This document shows, piece by piece, positions 44,665-53,430 of a DNA stretch of 64,000 bases. A program made the position numbers and the translations under genes. Location of the stretch: assembly GCA_937894675.1 (NCBI GenBank), contig CALCQO010000024.1, forward strand, positions 62,001-126,000. The letters run 5' to 3'. The DNA is from an uncultured Clostridia bacterium. Lineage in GTDB: Bacteria; Bacillota; Clostridia; Christensenellales; Aristaeellaceae. Positions within the stretch are counted from its first letter, which is position 1; each line of letters opens with the position of its first letter. The notes below the pieces were generated by a model. That model was not told the DNA's origin. It saw nothing but the letters and a program-made list of their open reading frames with translations, and searched no databases.

Positions 44665-45068
44665 GCATACAGTATCAGCCCATCGACGAAACCTGCCTGG
44701 AGGCCGTCAAAGATTTGTACCGACAGCACCAGTGGGCCGCGTACCTGGGGGATGATGACAAGCTGCGGCGCGCGCTGCGAAACTCCAGCTATCTGCTGGG
44801 GGCTTTTGACGGGGCAACCCTGGCGGGCTTTGTGCGCTGCGTGGGGGATGGGGAGCATGTGGTCTTGGTGCAGGATTTGATTGTGGCCAAAGCCTATCAA
44901 CGCCGGGGCATCGGCGCGGCTTTGCTGCAAAAAGCGTCGGAGAGGTACCGGCATGTCCGCGCCCTGTACATCGTGACGGATTTGCAGGACGCCGACAGCA
45001 ACGCCTTCTACCGCGCCCAGGGCTGGCGCACCCTGCAGGATGTTTCCTGCGTGGGCTATCTCCGATAG
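44661..45068 (+). CDS. GNAT-family N-acetyltransferase
   Basis: A 135-residue single-domain acetyltransferase. The acetyl-CoA loop is LIVAKAYQRRGIGAALL. The C-terminal SNAFYRAQGWRTL block is typical. The substrate is unknown. The ATG overlaps the queH stop (ATGA), giving a three-gene operon HAD-queH-GNAT. It stops at TAG. Confidence 0.87.
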   Translation: MSIQYQPIDETCLEAVKDLYRQHQWAAYLGDDDKLRRALRNSSYLLGAFDGATLAGFVRCVGDGEHVVLVQDLIVAKAYQRRGIGAALLQKASERYRHVRALYIVTDLQDADSNAFYRAQGWRTLQDVSCVGYLR

Positions 45069-45146
45069 AGACTGAGAATGATATGAATACTACCAAAATG
45101 ATATATTTGAAATGAGTTTGTATTAAAGTTTTTCGGGATGGGGAAT

Positions 45147-45180
45147 GGGGAAGGGGCTTTTTTCAAAAAGCCCCTTCCCC
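45147..45180. terminator. Long hairpin between convergent genes
   Basis: Arms GGGGAAGGGGCTTTTT and AAAAAGCCCCTTCCCC are 16 bp and perfect, with a 2-base loop. It lies between the GNAT gene (plus) and the DUF2804 gene (minus). Confidence 0.8.
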
Positions 45181-45203
45181 ATAAAAATCCCAAAATATCT
45201 ACC

Positions 45204-46238
45204 TCACCACTTATTATGCACCTTCTCGGCAAAGCCAATCAGGTTGTTGATTTGCAGTACCCGGCCGGTGTCCAGTTTGACGGTGCCGGAGAAGCGGCCG
45301 AAAATCTGGTGCTGGTTGCTGCGCAGCAGGAGGAGGTTGGTGTCCGCCGCCCGGTCGATGATGGGCTGGAAGGCCAGGCGCACCCGGTCGCGGTTGTCGG
45401 TGATGGTCCAGGGCGCCAGGTAATCCTCCCTGCCGTTGACCATGGTGATGTGGAACTGGACATCTTCTAATTTGTGGGCGACCCCGTCGTAGAAGAGCAT
45501 GTTTTCGGTGGCGGCGGTGGTGTCGCCAAAGCCGTAGCCGAAATTGAAGCCGAAGCGAAGGCCTTCCACAACGCCCGAGGCGCTGCTCCAGTACCAGGTG
45601 TTGTTATAGGTCCACACCCCCCGGCCCCAGTCCAATACGCCAAAGGATGCGGCGGGGGAGAAGAGGTACTCCTTCTCGTCGTAGATAACGCGGCCGTCGG
45701 CGGGCATGCAGTTGATTTTCTGGTTGTAGTAAAAAGCGGTGGCTTTCTCAGGGAAGGGGGTGGCGATGACCATGCTGTCCTGGGGCGGGTTGTGCAGGAT
45801 GATGTCAAAAAGCAGGGGCTTCCCGGGGCCGCCAAAGTCGTACATGTGGCCGTAGAGGTGGCGCTTGTCATGATCGGTGCGGAAGGTCATTTCGTAGCGC
45901 TTGCCGATGCCCCGCAGGGTGCCGGCGGAGGAGTCGGGGGGCAGGGCGCGCTTGCCCCGAGGGAAGGGCAGCATGCGGGATACGGTGCGCTGGCTGGGCG
46001 CGGAAAAATCCAGCAGGCTGATGGAGTCCAGCCCCATGTAGCCATTGTCCGCCATGGTTAGCGCCAGGGCGCAGTAGTCGTTGGCAACCAGGTAGTAGTC
46101 CCATTCCTTGATTTTCAGGGGGCTGGCCTTGATGGCCTGGCGGTCATAGTGCTTAATCAGGCGGTGGGCATACCCCGCTTCCATTAACTCGCCCCTGTCG
46201 CTGAGCAATGGGCCGGGCTGCAGCATCCTGTGTTGCAT
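45204..46238 (-). CDS. DUF2804 family protein
   Basis: A 344-residue protein. The pattern KEWDYYLVANDYCALALTMADNGY, shown here by its core WDYYLVANDYCALA, and FDWGRGVWTYNNTWYWSSASG-like sequence (LDWGRGVWTYNNTWYWSSAS) are the DUF2804 hallmarks. The fold is beta-rich and related to hydroxyneurosporene-synthase/CrtC-like proteins. Function unknown. No signal peptide. The ATG at 46238 follows AGGAGG, so the N-terminal extension in the frame is not real. Confidence 0.85.
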   Translation of the reverse strand: MQHRMLQPGPLLSDRGELMEAGYAHRLIKHYDRQAIKASPLKIKEWDYYLVANDYCALALTMADNGYMGLDSISLLDFSAPSQRTVSRMLPFPRGKRALPPDSSAGTLRGIGKRYEMTFRTDHDKRHLYGHMYDFGGPGKPLLFDIILHNPPQDSMVIATPFPEKATAFYYNQKINCMPADGRVIYDEKEYLFSPAASFGVLDWGRGVWTYNNTWYWSSASGVVEGLRFGFNFGYGFGDTTAATENMLFYDGVAHKLEDVQFHITMVNGREDYLAPWTITDNRDRVRLAFQPIIDRAADTNLLLLRSNQHQIFGRFSGTVKLDTGRVLQINNLIGFAEKVHNKW

Positions 46239-46384
46239 GTTTCCTCCTGATGGGCGCCCTGGTGGGGGCGTGTCCCAATTTGATGACAATTTCTTTGCGA
46301 AATTATAACAAATAGAAACATAGATGTCAACAATTTGTGGCGAAAGTGGGGACGAAGGCAATTTCCGCCGGGAAGCGGGGGATA

Positions 46385-46393
46385 TGGTATACT
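46385..46393 (+). promoter_or_regulatory. Extended -10 promoter of the AmmeMemoRadiSam cassette
   Basis: TGG plus TATACT, 37 bp before the ATG, without a clear -35. Matches the extended -10 at 301 and 11126. Confidence 0.5.
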
Positions 46394-46429
46394 GGAAACA
46401 GCAAGACAACCCGTGGAAGGAGGCTTTGT

Positions 46430-47800
46430 ATGCTCTCACATGCGTTGATGCTGCCCCACCCGCCCATGATTGTGCCGGCGGTGGGCAAAGGCAGCGAGAA
46501 ACAGATTCAAAAAACGACGGACGCCTACCGCCAGGCCGCCCGGTTTCTGAAGGATAGCCGGCCGGAAGCGCTGGTCATCATCTCCCCCCACGCGGCTTTG
46601 TACGCGGATTACTTCCGCCTGTCCCCGGGGGAGGGCGCCCAGGGCAGCTTCCGCGGCTTCGGCATACCCAATGTAAGCTTCTCGGTCGCCTACGACCAGG
46701 CGCTGGGCAAGGCCATCGCTAAGACCGCCGGGCAAATGGGCCTGCCCGCCGGGTTTGAGGGCAGGGGCGAGGAGAAACTGGATCATGGCACCATGGTGCC
46801 CCTGTACTTCCTTCGGGAAGCGGGGCTGGAAGTGCCCATCGTGCGCATGGGCTTCAGCGGGCTGAGCTTTGCCAGCCACTACCGCATGGGCATGGCCATC
46901 GCCCGGGCGGCGGAGGGGCTGGGCAGGCGCGTCGGCCTGGTGGCCAGCGGCGATCTGTCCCATTACCTGAAGGAGGACGGCCCCTACGGCCTGCGACCGG
47001 AAGGGGCGGTATACGACGCGCAAATCATGGACATCATGGGCCGCGCCGCCTTTGACGAGCTGCTGAGTTTACCCCCCGGGCTGTGCGACACGGCGGGGGA
47101 GTGCGGCCAGCGCAGCTTTCTGATGCTGGCAGGCGCTCTGGACGGGCGCAAGGTGGACGCCCAGGCGCTGAGCTATGAAGGGGTTACCGGGGTGGGCTAC
47201 GGCGTGTGCGTCTTCGCGGCGGGAGAGCCGGATGAAAGCCGCCATTTTCTGGAGAATCAGCAACGGGAGTTGGCGAGTCAGCGGGCAAGTGAGAGCCTGC
47301 CCGTGCGCCTGGCCCGCGCCTCCTTTGAAACCTATGTGAAAACGGGCAAAATAATGAAACTGCCCGGGGACTTGCCCCAGGAATGGACAGCCCGGCAAGC
47401 GGGGGTGTTTGTGTCGCTGCATAAGGAGGGGGAGCTGCGGGGGTGCATCGGCACCATCAGCCCCACCACCGGCAGCATCGCCGAGGAGATTGTGCAAAAC
47501 GCCGTGTCCGCCGCCGCGCGCGACCCCCGCTTTCCGCCCGTGGAGGAAGAAGAGCTGGACGCCATCCAGTGCTCGGTGGACGTGCTGGGTCAAGCGGAGG
47601 ACATAGACAGCCAGGACATGCTGGATGTAAAGAAGTACGGCGTTATCGTGTCCAGCCGGGGGCGGCGGGGCCTGCTGCTGCCCAACCTGGAGGGGGTGGA
47701 CACGGTGGAAGAGCAGGTGGACATCGCCCGGCGCAAAGCGGGCATCCGCCCGGGGGAATCGGTTTCCCTGCAGCGCTTTGAAGTGGTGCGCTATACATGA
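46430..47800 (+). CDS. amrB: AmmeMemoRadiSam system protein: AmrB (MEMO1)-AmrA (AMMECR1) fusion
   Basis: A 456-residue fusion. Residues 1 to about 265 are a MEMO1-like domain of the class III extradiol dioxygenase fold, with HPPMIVPAVGKG, ALVIISPHAALY and DLSHYLKEDGPYG supplying the metal-type histidines. Residues about 290-456 are an AMMECR1 domain, with the hallmark ELRGCIGTISPT and VDVLGQAEDI. In many organisms these are separate genes; here they are one, followed directly by amrS. The three-protein set is conserved from bacteria to archaea with no settled role. The ATG follows GGAAGGAGG. Confidence 0.92.
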   Translation: MLSHALMLPHPPMIVPAVGKGSEKQIQKTTDAYRQAARFLKDSRPEALVIISPHAALYADYFRLSPGEGAQGSFRGFGIPNVSFSVAYDQALGKAIAKTAGQMGLPAGFEGRGEEKLDHGTMVPLYFLREAGLEVPIVRMGFSGLSFASHYRMGMAIARAAEGLGRRVGLVASGDLSHYLKEDGPYGLRPEGAVYDAQIMDIMGRAAFDELLSLPPGLCDTAGECGQRSFLMLAGALDGRKVDAQALSYEGVTGVGYGVCVFAAGEPDESRHFLENQQRELASQRASESLPVRLARASFETYVKTGKIMKLPGDLPQEWTARQAGVFVSLHKEGELRGCIGTISPTTGSIAEEIVQNAVSAAARDPRFPPVEEEELDAIQCSVDVLGQAEDIDSQDMLDVKKYGVIVSSRGRRGLLLPNLEGVDTVEEQVDIARRKAGIRPGESVSLQRFEVVRYT

Positions 47801-48615
47801 ACTGCCCCTACTGTCCCCACCATTGCGCCCTGAAGGAAGGGCAGGTCGGCCTGTGCGGCGCCAGATGGAACCAGGGAAGAGAGAGCCTGCCCGTCAAACC
47901 CTGGGCCGTCAGCTCCCTGGCGCTGGATCCGGTGGAAAAGAAACCCCTGTACCATTTTTATCCGGGCAAAACCATCCTGTCCGTGGGCGGGGTGGGCTGC
48001 AACATGCGCTGCTTTTTCTGCCAGAACCACGAGATTTCCATGGCAACCGCCCAGGGGGCGGACACCCGGGATATATCCCCCCGGCAGCTTCGGGACATGG
48101 CGCTCAGCCTGGTGCCCCGGGGCAATATCGGTGTTGCCTTTACCTATAACGAGCCCATGGTGAACTTTGAGCTGATCCGAGATACGAGCGCCCTGCTAAG
48201 GGAAGCGGGCTTGAAAACCGCTATCATCACCAACGGCTGCTTTACTCTGGATGCCCTGGGGCAGGTGCTGCCGGTGGCGGACGCATTCAACATCGACCTT
48301 AAGGGCTTTACCCCCGCCTGGTACCGCCGCCTGGGGGGCGACTTGGAAACGGTGAAAACCTTCATCCGGGAGGCGGCTCAAAGAGCCCATGTGGAGATCA
48401 CCACCCTGATTGTTCCCGGGGAAAACGACGGGGAGGCGGAGATGGACGCCCTGGCCGCCTGGCTTGCCTCGTTGGACAGCAGCATCCCCCTGCACCTGAG
48501 CCGCTGCTTCCCCCGCTACCATGCCTCTTTTCCCCCCACCCCAAGGGACACCATGGAAAAACTGCGGGATATCGCGGAAAAGCACCTGTCCTATGTGTAT
48601 CTGGGCAATATGTGA
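47797..48615 (+). CDS. amrS: AmmeMemoRadiSam system radical SAM enzyme
   Basis: A 272-residue radical SAM enzyme of the PflA-like group. The CxxxCxxC cluster is GCNMRCFFCQNHE (Cys 68, 72, 75). A second cysteine set precedes it (NCPYCPHHC and GLCGARW). GVAFTYNEPMVNFE, NTHGF-type TNGCFTLDAL and FNIDLKGFTPAWY follow. The start overlaps the amrBA stop (ATGA), so the cassette is translationally coupled. It ends at a hairpin. Confidence 0.93.
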   Translation: MNCPYCPHHCALKEGQVGLCGARWNQGRESLPVKPWAVSSLALDPVEKKPLYHFYPGKTILSVGGVGCNMRCFFCQNHEISMATAQGADTRDISPRQLRDMALSLVPRGNIGVAFTYNEPMVNFELIRDTSALLREAGLKTAIITNGCFTLDALGQVLPVADAFNIDLKGFTPAWYRRLGGDLETVKTFIREAAQRAHVEITTLIVPGENDGEAEMDALAAWLASLDSSIPLHLSRCFPRYHASFPPTPRDTMEKLRDIAEKHLSYVYLGNM

Positions 48616-48630
48616 ATCAGATAAAAGCAC

Positions 48631-48659
48631 ACCCCTCCCGTTACGCGAACGGGAGGGGT
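48631..48659. terminator. Hairpin terminator between amrS and frlR
   Basis: Arms ACCCCTCCCGTT and AACGGGAGGGGT around 5 bases, followed by AATTTATT on the plus strand and TGTGCTTTT on the minus strand. It serves both convergent operons. Confidence 0.82.
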
Positions 48660-48679
48660 AATTTATTGTATGATTTACG

Positions 48680-49453
48680 CTATCTGCTGTAGGAAAAGGT
48701 CAGCTTCACCCGGCTGGCCACCACCAGGCTGATGGCGTGGTGGATGACTTCCCCCTGCTTGTCCATGACGGACTTGTTGATAAAATACAGGGGCTCGCCC
48801 ACGGAGCACTGCAGGATGTCGGCTTCCTCCGGCCGGATGAGGGTGTAGGAAACCTCCTTGTCAATGGCGTGGATGATGCAGTGGTAGCGTTCCGCCAGCC
48901 GCTGGTAGGTGGAGTCGCTGTCCTGCAGATCGTCAATCAATTCGGGGAAACGCTCCTGGCTGTAAAGGGCGCGGTCGAGCATGATGGGGATGCCGTCCAG
49001 GGTCAGGATGCGCATCAGCTCCTGGATGGGGCTGCCGGGCTTGACGCCCAGCCACAGAGCCTCCTTCTGGGTGGCATGGCCAAAGCGCTTGCTGATGATG
49101 CGGGTCTGGGTAAAGCCCATGCTGTGGGCGGCGAACCCGCCGAAGCCGTCCAGGGCCATAGCGTACATGCTGACCTTGCTGGACAGGATAAAGGTGCCCT
49201 TGCCTTGCTTGCGCTCCACCTTGCCAAGGTCAGCCAGCTCCTGCACGGCCTTGCGCGCCGTGATGCGGCTGACGCCGAACATGCCGCAGATTTCCTGCTC
49301 GGTGGGCAGCTTGTCGCCTTCCCGGAAATGCCCTTCGTTGATGGCGGCCAGAAAATGGTTGGTAATCTGGCTGTACAGGGGAATGGAAGAAACGCTGTCC
49401 AATTTAAAGGACAGCATATCCGTGGGGGTATCAAGTGCCAAATGGTCTCCCAT
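48680..49453 (-). CDS. frlR: GntR/HutC-family regulator of the fructosamine operon
   Basis: A 257-residue repressor-type protein. The N-terminal winged helix (about 15-85) includes PLYSQITNHFLAAI, DKLPTEQEICGMFGVSRIT and GKGTFI. The C-terminal UTRA ligand-binding domain includes GSPIQELMRIL and VGEPLYFINKSVM. By position it is the FrlR equivalent, sensing a glycated amino acid or its phosphate. The ATG at 49453 follows GGAGG and lies inside the end of frlD; a GTG 8 codons earlier is less likely. It is the last gene of the operon it probably controls. Confidence 0.82.
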   Translation of the reverse strand: MGDHLALDTPTDMLSFKLDSVSSIPLYSQITNHFLAAINEGHFREGDKLPTEQEICGMFGVSRITARKAVQELADLGKVERKQGKGTFILSSKVSMYAMALDGFGGFAAHSMGFTQTRIISKRFGHATQKEALWLGVKPGSPIQELMRILTLDGIPIMLDRALYSQERFPELIDDLQDSDSTYQRLAERYHCIIHAIDKEVSYTLIRPEEADILQCSVGEPLYFINKSVMDKQGEVIHHAISLVVASRVKLTFSYSR

Positions 49454-50255
49454 AGCCGAAGCCTCCGTTTTGGCCACAGGTAATCGCGGCGCTCTGCGCG
49501 GCTTTGTCCAGGCTTTCCTCGGGGGAAAGTCCCTGGTAGAAGGCTGTCAGGAATCCGGCGATAAAGCTGTCCCCGGCGCCCATGGTATCCACCACATGGG
49601 CTTTCTTGATGCCCTGCTCGTAGCGCTTGCCGTTGATGGCAAACAGCGCGCCGCGGGAGCCAAGGGTAATGCCGACAACCTCCGTGCCGTATCCTGCCGC
49701 AGCGGCAATCAGCTGATCCACCTGTGCGTCAGTTAAATCCGAACCGCTGAAAAAGCCAAAGCGGACATAGGGGCATACCCTGGCGAGCAGCGCCTCCCCA
49801 TGCTGGTCGGAAAAGTCGTAGGAGACGTCGCACTTCCCCTTTAGCTTAGGCAGTTCGTAATCCAAATTAGAGTAACACGATGTATGGCAAACGTCAAATG
49901 TTTCTATATAGGCAATGTCTTCCTGGGTCAGTTTGATGCCCACCAGGTGCTGCACGGTGTTCTTGGGGCTGAATACAAAGCGACGGTCCCCGTGTTCGTC
50001 CAGCTTCACCTGGGGGCAGCCGGAAATGCCCGCCATGTACCGGCTGTGCTCGTAGGTTATGTCCTCCCGGCCCAGCGCCCACTGGATATGCAGCGCCTGC
50101 TTGTCGGTGCCGAACACCCCGATGTAGGCGACTTCGTCAAAGCCGTTGCGCCGGCAGCCCACCGCCACATTGACGGCGTTGCCGCCGGGGTAGTAAATCT
50201 GCTCGTCCATGTAGTGGTCGGCGACATTGTCGCCAATGGCTATCATTCGTCTCAT
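49431..50255 (-). CDS. frlD: Fructosamine (fructoselysine) kinase, PfkB family
   Basis: A 274-residue ribokinase-fold kinase. YYPGGNAVNVAVGCRRNG is the substrate-binding N-terminal motif and VDTMGAGDSFIAGFL holds the catalytic GAGD. FrlD phosphorylates fructose-amino acids at O-6 so that the FrlB deglycase can split them. Sequence similarity to FrlD plus the frlBONMD order supports the specific call. It overlaps frlR by 23 nt and follows the permease by 6 nt. Confidence 0.87.
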   Translation of the reverse strand: MRRMIAIGDNVADHYMDEQIYYPGGNAVNVAVGCRRNGFDEVAYIGVFGTDKQALHIQWALGREDITYEHSRYMAGISGCPQVKLDEHGDRRFVFSPKNTVQHLVGIKLTQEDIAYIETFDVCHTSCYSNLDYELPKLKGKCDVSYDFSDQHGEALLARVCPYVRFGFFSGSDLTDAQVDQLIAAAAGYGTEVVGITLGSRGALFAINGKRYEQGIKKAHVVDTMGAGDSFIAGFLTAFYQGLSPEESLDKAAQSAAITCGQNGGFGYGRPFGT

Positions 50256-50261
50256 GCTTGG

Positions 50262-51137
50262 TTATCCTTTCACTGCGCCTGACGCGAGGCCCCGGATGAA
50301 CTGCTTCTGCATCAGGATAAATACGATAATCATGGGCAGGGCGGAGATGGTCAGGCCCGCGAAGAGCAGGGAATAATCCGTGTTCAAAGCGTCCCGGAAG
50401 ACCATCAGGCCTGAGGGGATGGTTTTGAGCGCCCTGGAATCAATGAAAATGATGGAGAACAGGAACTCGTTCCAGGCGTAGTAGGCAATCAGGATGGCCG
50501 CTGTCAGCAGAATGGGTTTGGAGATGGGCAGGTAGATGTGCAGCAGCGTCTGGAAAGAGGTGCACCCGTCTATGGTGGCTGATTCGTACATCTCCTTGGG
50601 GATGGACAGGAAGTAGGAGCGGATCAGCATCAGGGTGATGGACATGCGGAAGGCCGCGTAGGGCAGGATCATCGCCCAGTAGGTGTCATGGATGCGCAGG
50701 TCCTGAATTACCCGGTACAGGGGAATCAGCGCCACCTGGGCCGAGAACATCATGCCCCCCATGCCCAGCAGGAAAATCAGGTTCTTGCCCGGGAAATCAT
50801 AGCGCACCATGCCGAAGGCGGCAAGGACGGCGACGCTCAGCGTCAGGGCGATGGTGGACAGGGTAACCAGCACCGAGTTGATGAAATAGTCCGAAATGCC
50901 CATCTGCCAGGCTTTGGTGTAGTTCTGAAACTGGAACGCCGCGGGCAGCCCCCAGATGTTGCGGAAAAACTCCCGCTCGGTTTTCAGGCTGGAGAGCACC
51001 ATCCAGATCAGCGGATAGAGAATCATCACGAAGTACACCAGCAGCAGAATCAGTATCAGGATGGTGCCCGGCGTCCACTTGTAGCGGGCGTTGGTTTTCT
51101 TAAAGCTGCCCGGCTGGTAGTTGGCCTTGGTTGTCAT
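50262..51137 (-). CDS. frlM: Sugar-type ABC transporter permease (FrlM equivalent)
   Basis: A 291-residue MalG-type permease with six helices. The EAA loop is ESATIDGCTSFQTLLHIYLP. With the upstream permease it forms the channel for glycated amino acids taken up by the binding protein. The ATG at 51137 sits in a GAGGTG ribosome context and touches the previous stop. The longer frame upstream lacks a ribosome site. Confidence 0.87.
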   Translation of the reverse strand: MTTKANYQPGSFKKTNARYKWTPGTILILILLLVYFVMILYPLIWMVLSSLKTEREFFRNIWGLPAAFQFQNYTKAWQMGISDYFINSVLVTLSTIALTLSVAVLAAFGMVRYDFPGKNLIFLLGMGGMMFSAQVALIPLYRVIQDLRIHDTYWAMILPYAAFRMSITLMLIRSYFLSIPKEMYESATIDGCTSFQTLLHIYLPISKPILLTAAILIAYYAWNEFLFSIIFIDSRALKTIPSGLMVFRDALNTDYSLLFAGLTISALPMIIVFILMQKQFIRGLASGAVKG

Positions 51138-51138
51138 C

Positions 51139-52050
51139 TCAGTCCACCTCCCCTGTTTTGATGAATACCTTCTGTACAACGGTCAGCAGGATGCAGATGA
51201 GGAACATCAGGATGGCGATGGTGGACGCGTAGCCCATGCGGTCCTGGGTAAAGGCCATGTCGTACATGTATACCGACAGGGTGGTGGAGGAGTTGCCCGG
51301 GCCGCCGCGGGTGAGGATGTACACGTCGTTGAACACAAGGAACGCGCCGGAAACGGTGGTTACCATCAGCACAAAGAACATTTCCTTCACCCGGGGTACG
51401 GTGATATGGAAGAAACGCTGGAGCCGGTTGGCGCCGTCAATCTCAGCGGCCTCGTACAGCTCGGCGGGTATTTTCTGAATGTCAACGATGAACAGCATGG
51501 TGGTATATCCCATGGAATGCCACTGGGACATAAAGATGGCGCAGAAAATGGCGGTGCTGGAGCGGCCGATCCATCCGGTGCGCACATTGCTGCCGAACAA
51601 ACTTAAAAAGGAATTGAGCAGGCCTCTTGGGGCGTATATCTGGGTAAAGAGCATGGCCACAACGGTCATGGAAATCAGCACGGGAAGGAAGTAGATGGTG
51701 CGCAGCATGCCCGAGACCCGGCGGAACAACTGGTCTTCCAGCACCGCCGCGATGCCAAGCGCCAGGAATACCTGAAAGAAGATGGAAATCAGGCAGTACA
51801 GCAGGTTGTTCACCAGGGCTGTGCGGATGACGGGGTCGGAAAACAGCAGGCGGACATTGTCCAGCCCTACATACGCGTGTTCCAGGGAAAAGGCGGAAAA
51901 ATTGTGCAGGGTATAATAAAAGTTCACGAAGATGGGATAGTAGATAAAGGTGCCCATCAACACCACCATCGGCAGCACGTACAGGTACGCGGCATATGGT
52001 ATCCGGCGGGGTTTGCCTGTGAGAACCTTGCCCGAGCGGGATAGAGACAT
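51139..52050 (-). CDS. frlN: Sugar-type ABC transporter permease (FrlN equivalent)
   Basis: A 303-residue MalF-type permease with six helices. The EAA loop is YEAAEIDGANRLQRFFHITVP. A GTG three codons upstream is possible, but the ATG at 52050 behind AAGGGTG is preferred. It is separated from the binding-protein gene by a hairpin that may lower permease expression. No ATPase gene accompanies the permeases, so a shared MsmX-like ATPase elsewhere would be needed. Confidence 0.87.
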   Translation of the reverse strand: MSLSRSGKVLTGKPRRIPYAAYLYVLPMVVLMGTFIYYPIFVNFYYTLHNFSAFSLEHAYVGLDNVRLLFSDPVIRTALVNNLLYCLISIFFQVFLALGIAAVLEDQLFRRVSGMLRTIYFLPVLISMTVVAMLFTQIYAPRGLLNSFLSLFGSNVRTGWIGRSSTAIFCAIFMSQWHSMGYTTMLFIVDIQKIPAELYEAAEIDGANRLQRFFHITVPRVKEMFFVLMVTTVSGAFLVFNDVYILTRGGPGNSSTTLSVYMYDMAFTQDRMGYASTIAILMFLICILLTVVQKVFIKTGEVD

Positions 52051-52077
52051 ATCAATCACCCTTACTTTGTACGTTCA

Positions 52078-52103
52078 CCCCCTCCGCCCGAGAGCGGAGG
52101 GGG
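52078..52103 (-). terminator. Intercistronic hairpin after the frl binding protein
   Basis: Arms CCCCCTCCGC and GCGGAGGGGG around 6 bases. There is no T run. As after livJ, it probably protects the upstream message or attenuates downstream genes. Confidence 0.65.
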
Positions 52104-52120
52104 CGTTATGGCGGGGTTTC

Positions 52121-53386
52121 TTACTTCTGTTTGGCCTGTACCAGGGCAGCCTGCACGTCTTCCATAACCTGCTCGGCTGTCTTGTCGCCCGTCAGCAGCA
52201 GCTGACCGCCCTTCATGAAGGCAGAGGCGACGGTGGCATCCACGGCATTATCCTGCCACAGGGTGGTGTCGGAGGCTTTCTTAATCAGTTCCACAGCTTC
52301 CAACTGCATGGGGGAGGAGATGCTCTCTTCGTTCACGGCGCCTTCCACGCAGGAGAGTTCGCCGGTCATCTTGGTCATCAGCGCGCCGTTCTCGGGGTTG
52401 ATGAAGAAACGGACGAAGGCGGCGGCTTCTTCGGGGTACTTGGTCTCAGAGGAGATCATCATGCCCTCGGGGGCGCCTTCCAGCTCGTTGGGGTCGCCTT
52501 TGCCATCGGGCAGGGCGGGCATGTCGAAGAAGGAATACTCGAACTCGGCGCCGTCGGCGACGTACTTGATTTCGGCAAGCTGCATCAGGCACAGTACGCT
52601 CTGCTCGTCGATGAACTCGTTGCGGGCATAGGTATGGTCAACCGAGTTGGGGTCGGGGTTCATGTACTTGGACAGATCCTTGAACACGTTCAGGGTGTCG
52701 ATGTAGCCCTGATCGGTGAAGTCGCCTTCCAGGGCGTAGTCCTTGGCGACAACGGCGGGATCCACCATGCGCTGCACCATGGCGCCCAGGTAGTGGCTCA
52801 CGGCCCACTCGGCGGAGAAGCCGGCGGAGATGGGATACTCATGGCCGGCGGCCTGCAGGGCATCCAGCACGGCGATGAACTCTTCCCAGGTGTCCGGAGG
52901 GGTCAGGCCCAGCTCGTCAAAGACGGTCTTGTTGTAGTAGAACACCTTGCCGTCCATGGACCACGGAATGCCGTACTGCTTTCCGTCGTACTGGAAGGGG
53001 CCCCACTGGCTGTCCACAATCAGGTCAGCCCACTCGGGGTTGGCGGCAATCATGTCGTCCAGGGGCATCACACGGCCGGATTTGACCAGGTTGGCGCCAA
53101 AGGAGCCCGACCAGGACATGAACACGTCCGGAATGTCAGAGGAGCCGACCAGCACGCGGATTTTCTCCTTGTAGCTGTCGTTGAGGACGGGGTCAATCAA
53201 CACGATGTCGATGTTGGGGTTGGCCTCTTCAAACTTGCGGATGACTTCATCCATGTAGGGGCCTTTGGGTTCGTTGGGCCAGCGGTGGAAGAAGCGCAGG
53301 GTGACCTTCTCTTCCGCGGCGGCGGGCAGCACGGCCATAGACAGCAGCACAGCCAGTACCAGGGCAAAAGACAGCAGCTTTTTCAT
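52121..53386 (-). CDS. frlO: ABC transporter substrate-binding protein for glycated amino acids (FrlO equivalent)
   Basis: A 421-residue family-1 solute-binding protein. The signal peptide ends LPAAA-E without a lipobox cysteine. VTLRFFHRWPNEPKG and IPDVFMSWSGSFGANLVKSG are typical. It captures the substrate outside the cell. The ATG at 53386 follows AAGGAGG. Ligand assignment rests on operon order (frlB-O-N-M-D-R), not on binding residues. Confidence 0.85.
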   Translation of the reverse strand: MKKLLSFALVLAVLLSMAVLPAAAEEKVTLRFFHRWPNEPKGPYMDEVIRKFEEANPNIDIVLIDPVLNDSYKEKIRVLVGSSDIPDVFMSWSGSFGANLVKSGRVMPLDDMIAANPEWADLIVDSQWGPFQYDGKQYGIPWSMDGKVFYYNKTVFDELGLTPPDTWEEFIAVLDALQAAGHEYPISAGFSAEWAVSHYLGAMVQRMVDPAVVAKDYALEGDFTDQGYIDTLNVFKDLSKYMNPDPNSVDHTYARNEFIDEQSVLCLMQLAEIKYVADGAEFEYSFFDMPALPDGKGDPNELEGAPEGMMISSETKYPEEAAAFVRFFINPENGALMTKMTGELSCVEGAVNEESISSPMQLEAVELIKKASDTTLWQDNAVDATVASAFMKGGQLLLTGDKTAEQVMEDVQAALVQAKQK

Positions 53387-53430
53387 GGGGTTCCTCCTTA
53401 TTTTTCTAAGGCCGTCGACGGCCTTTGGAA

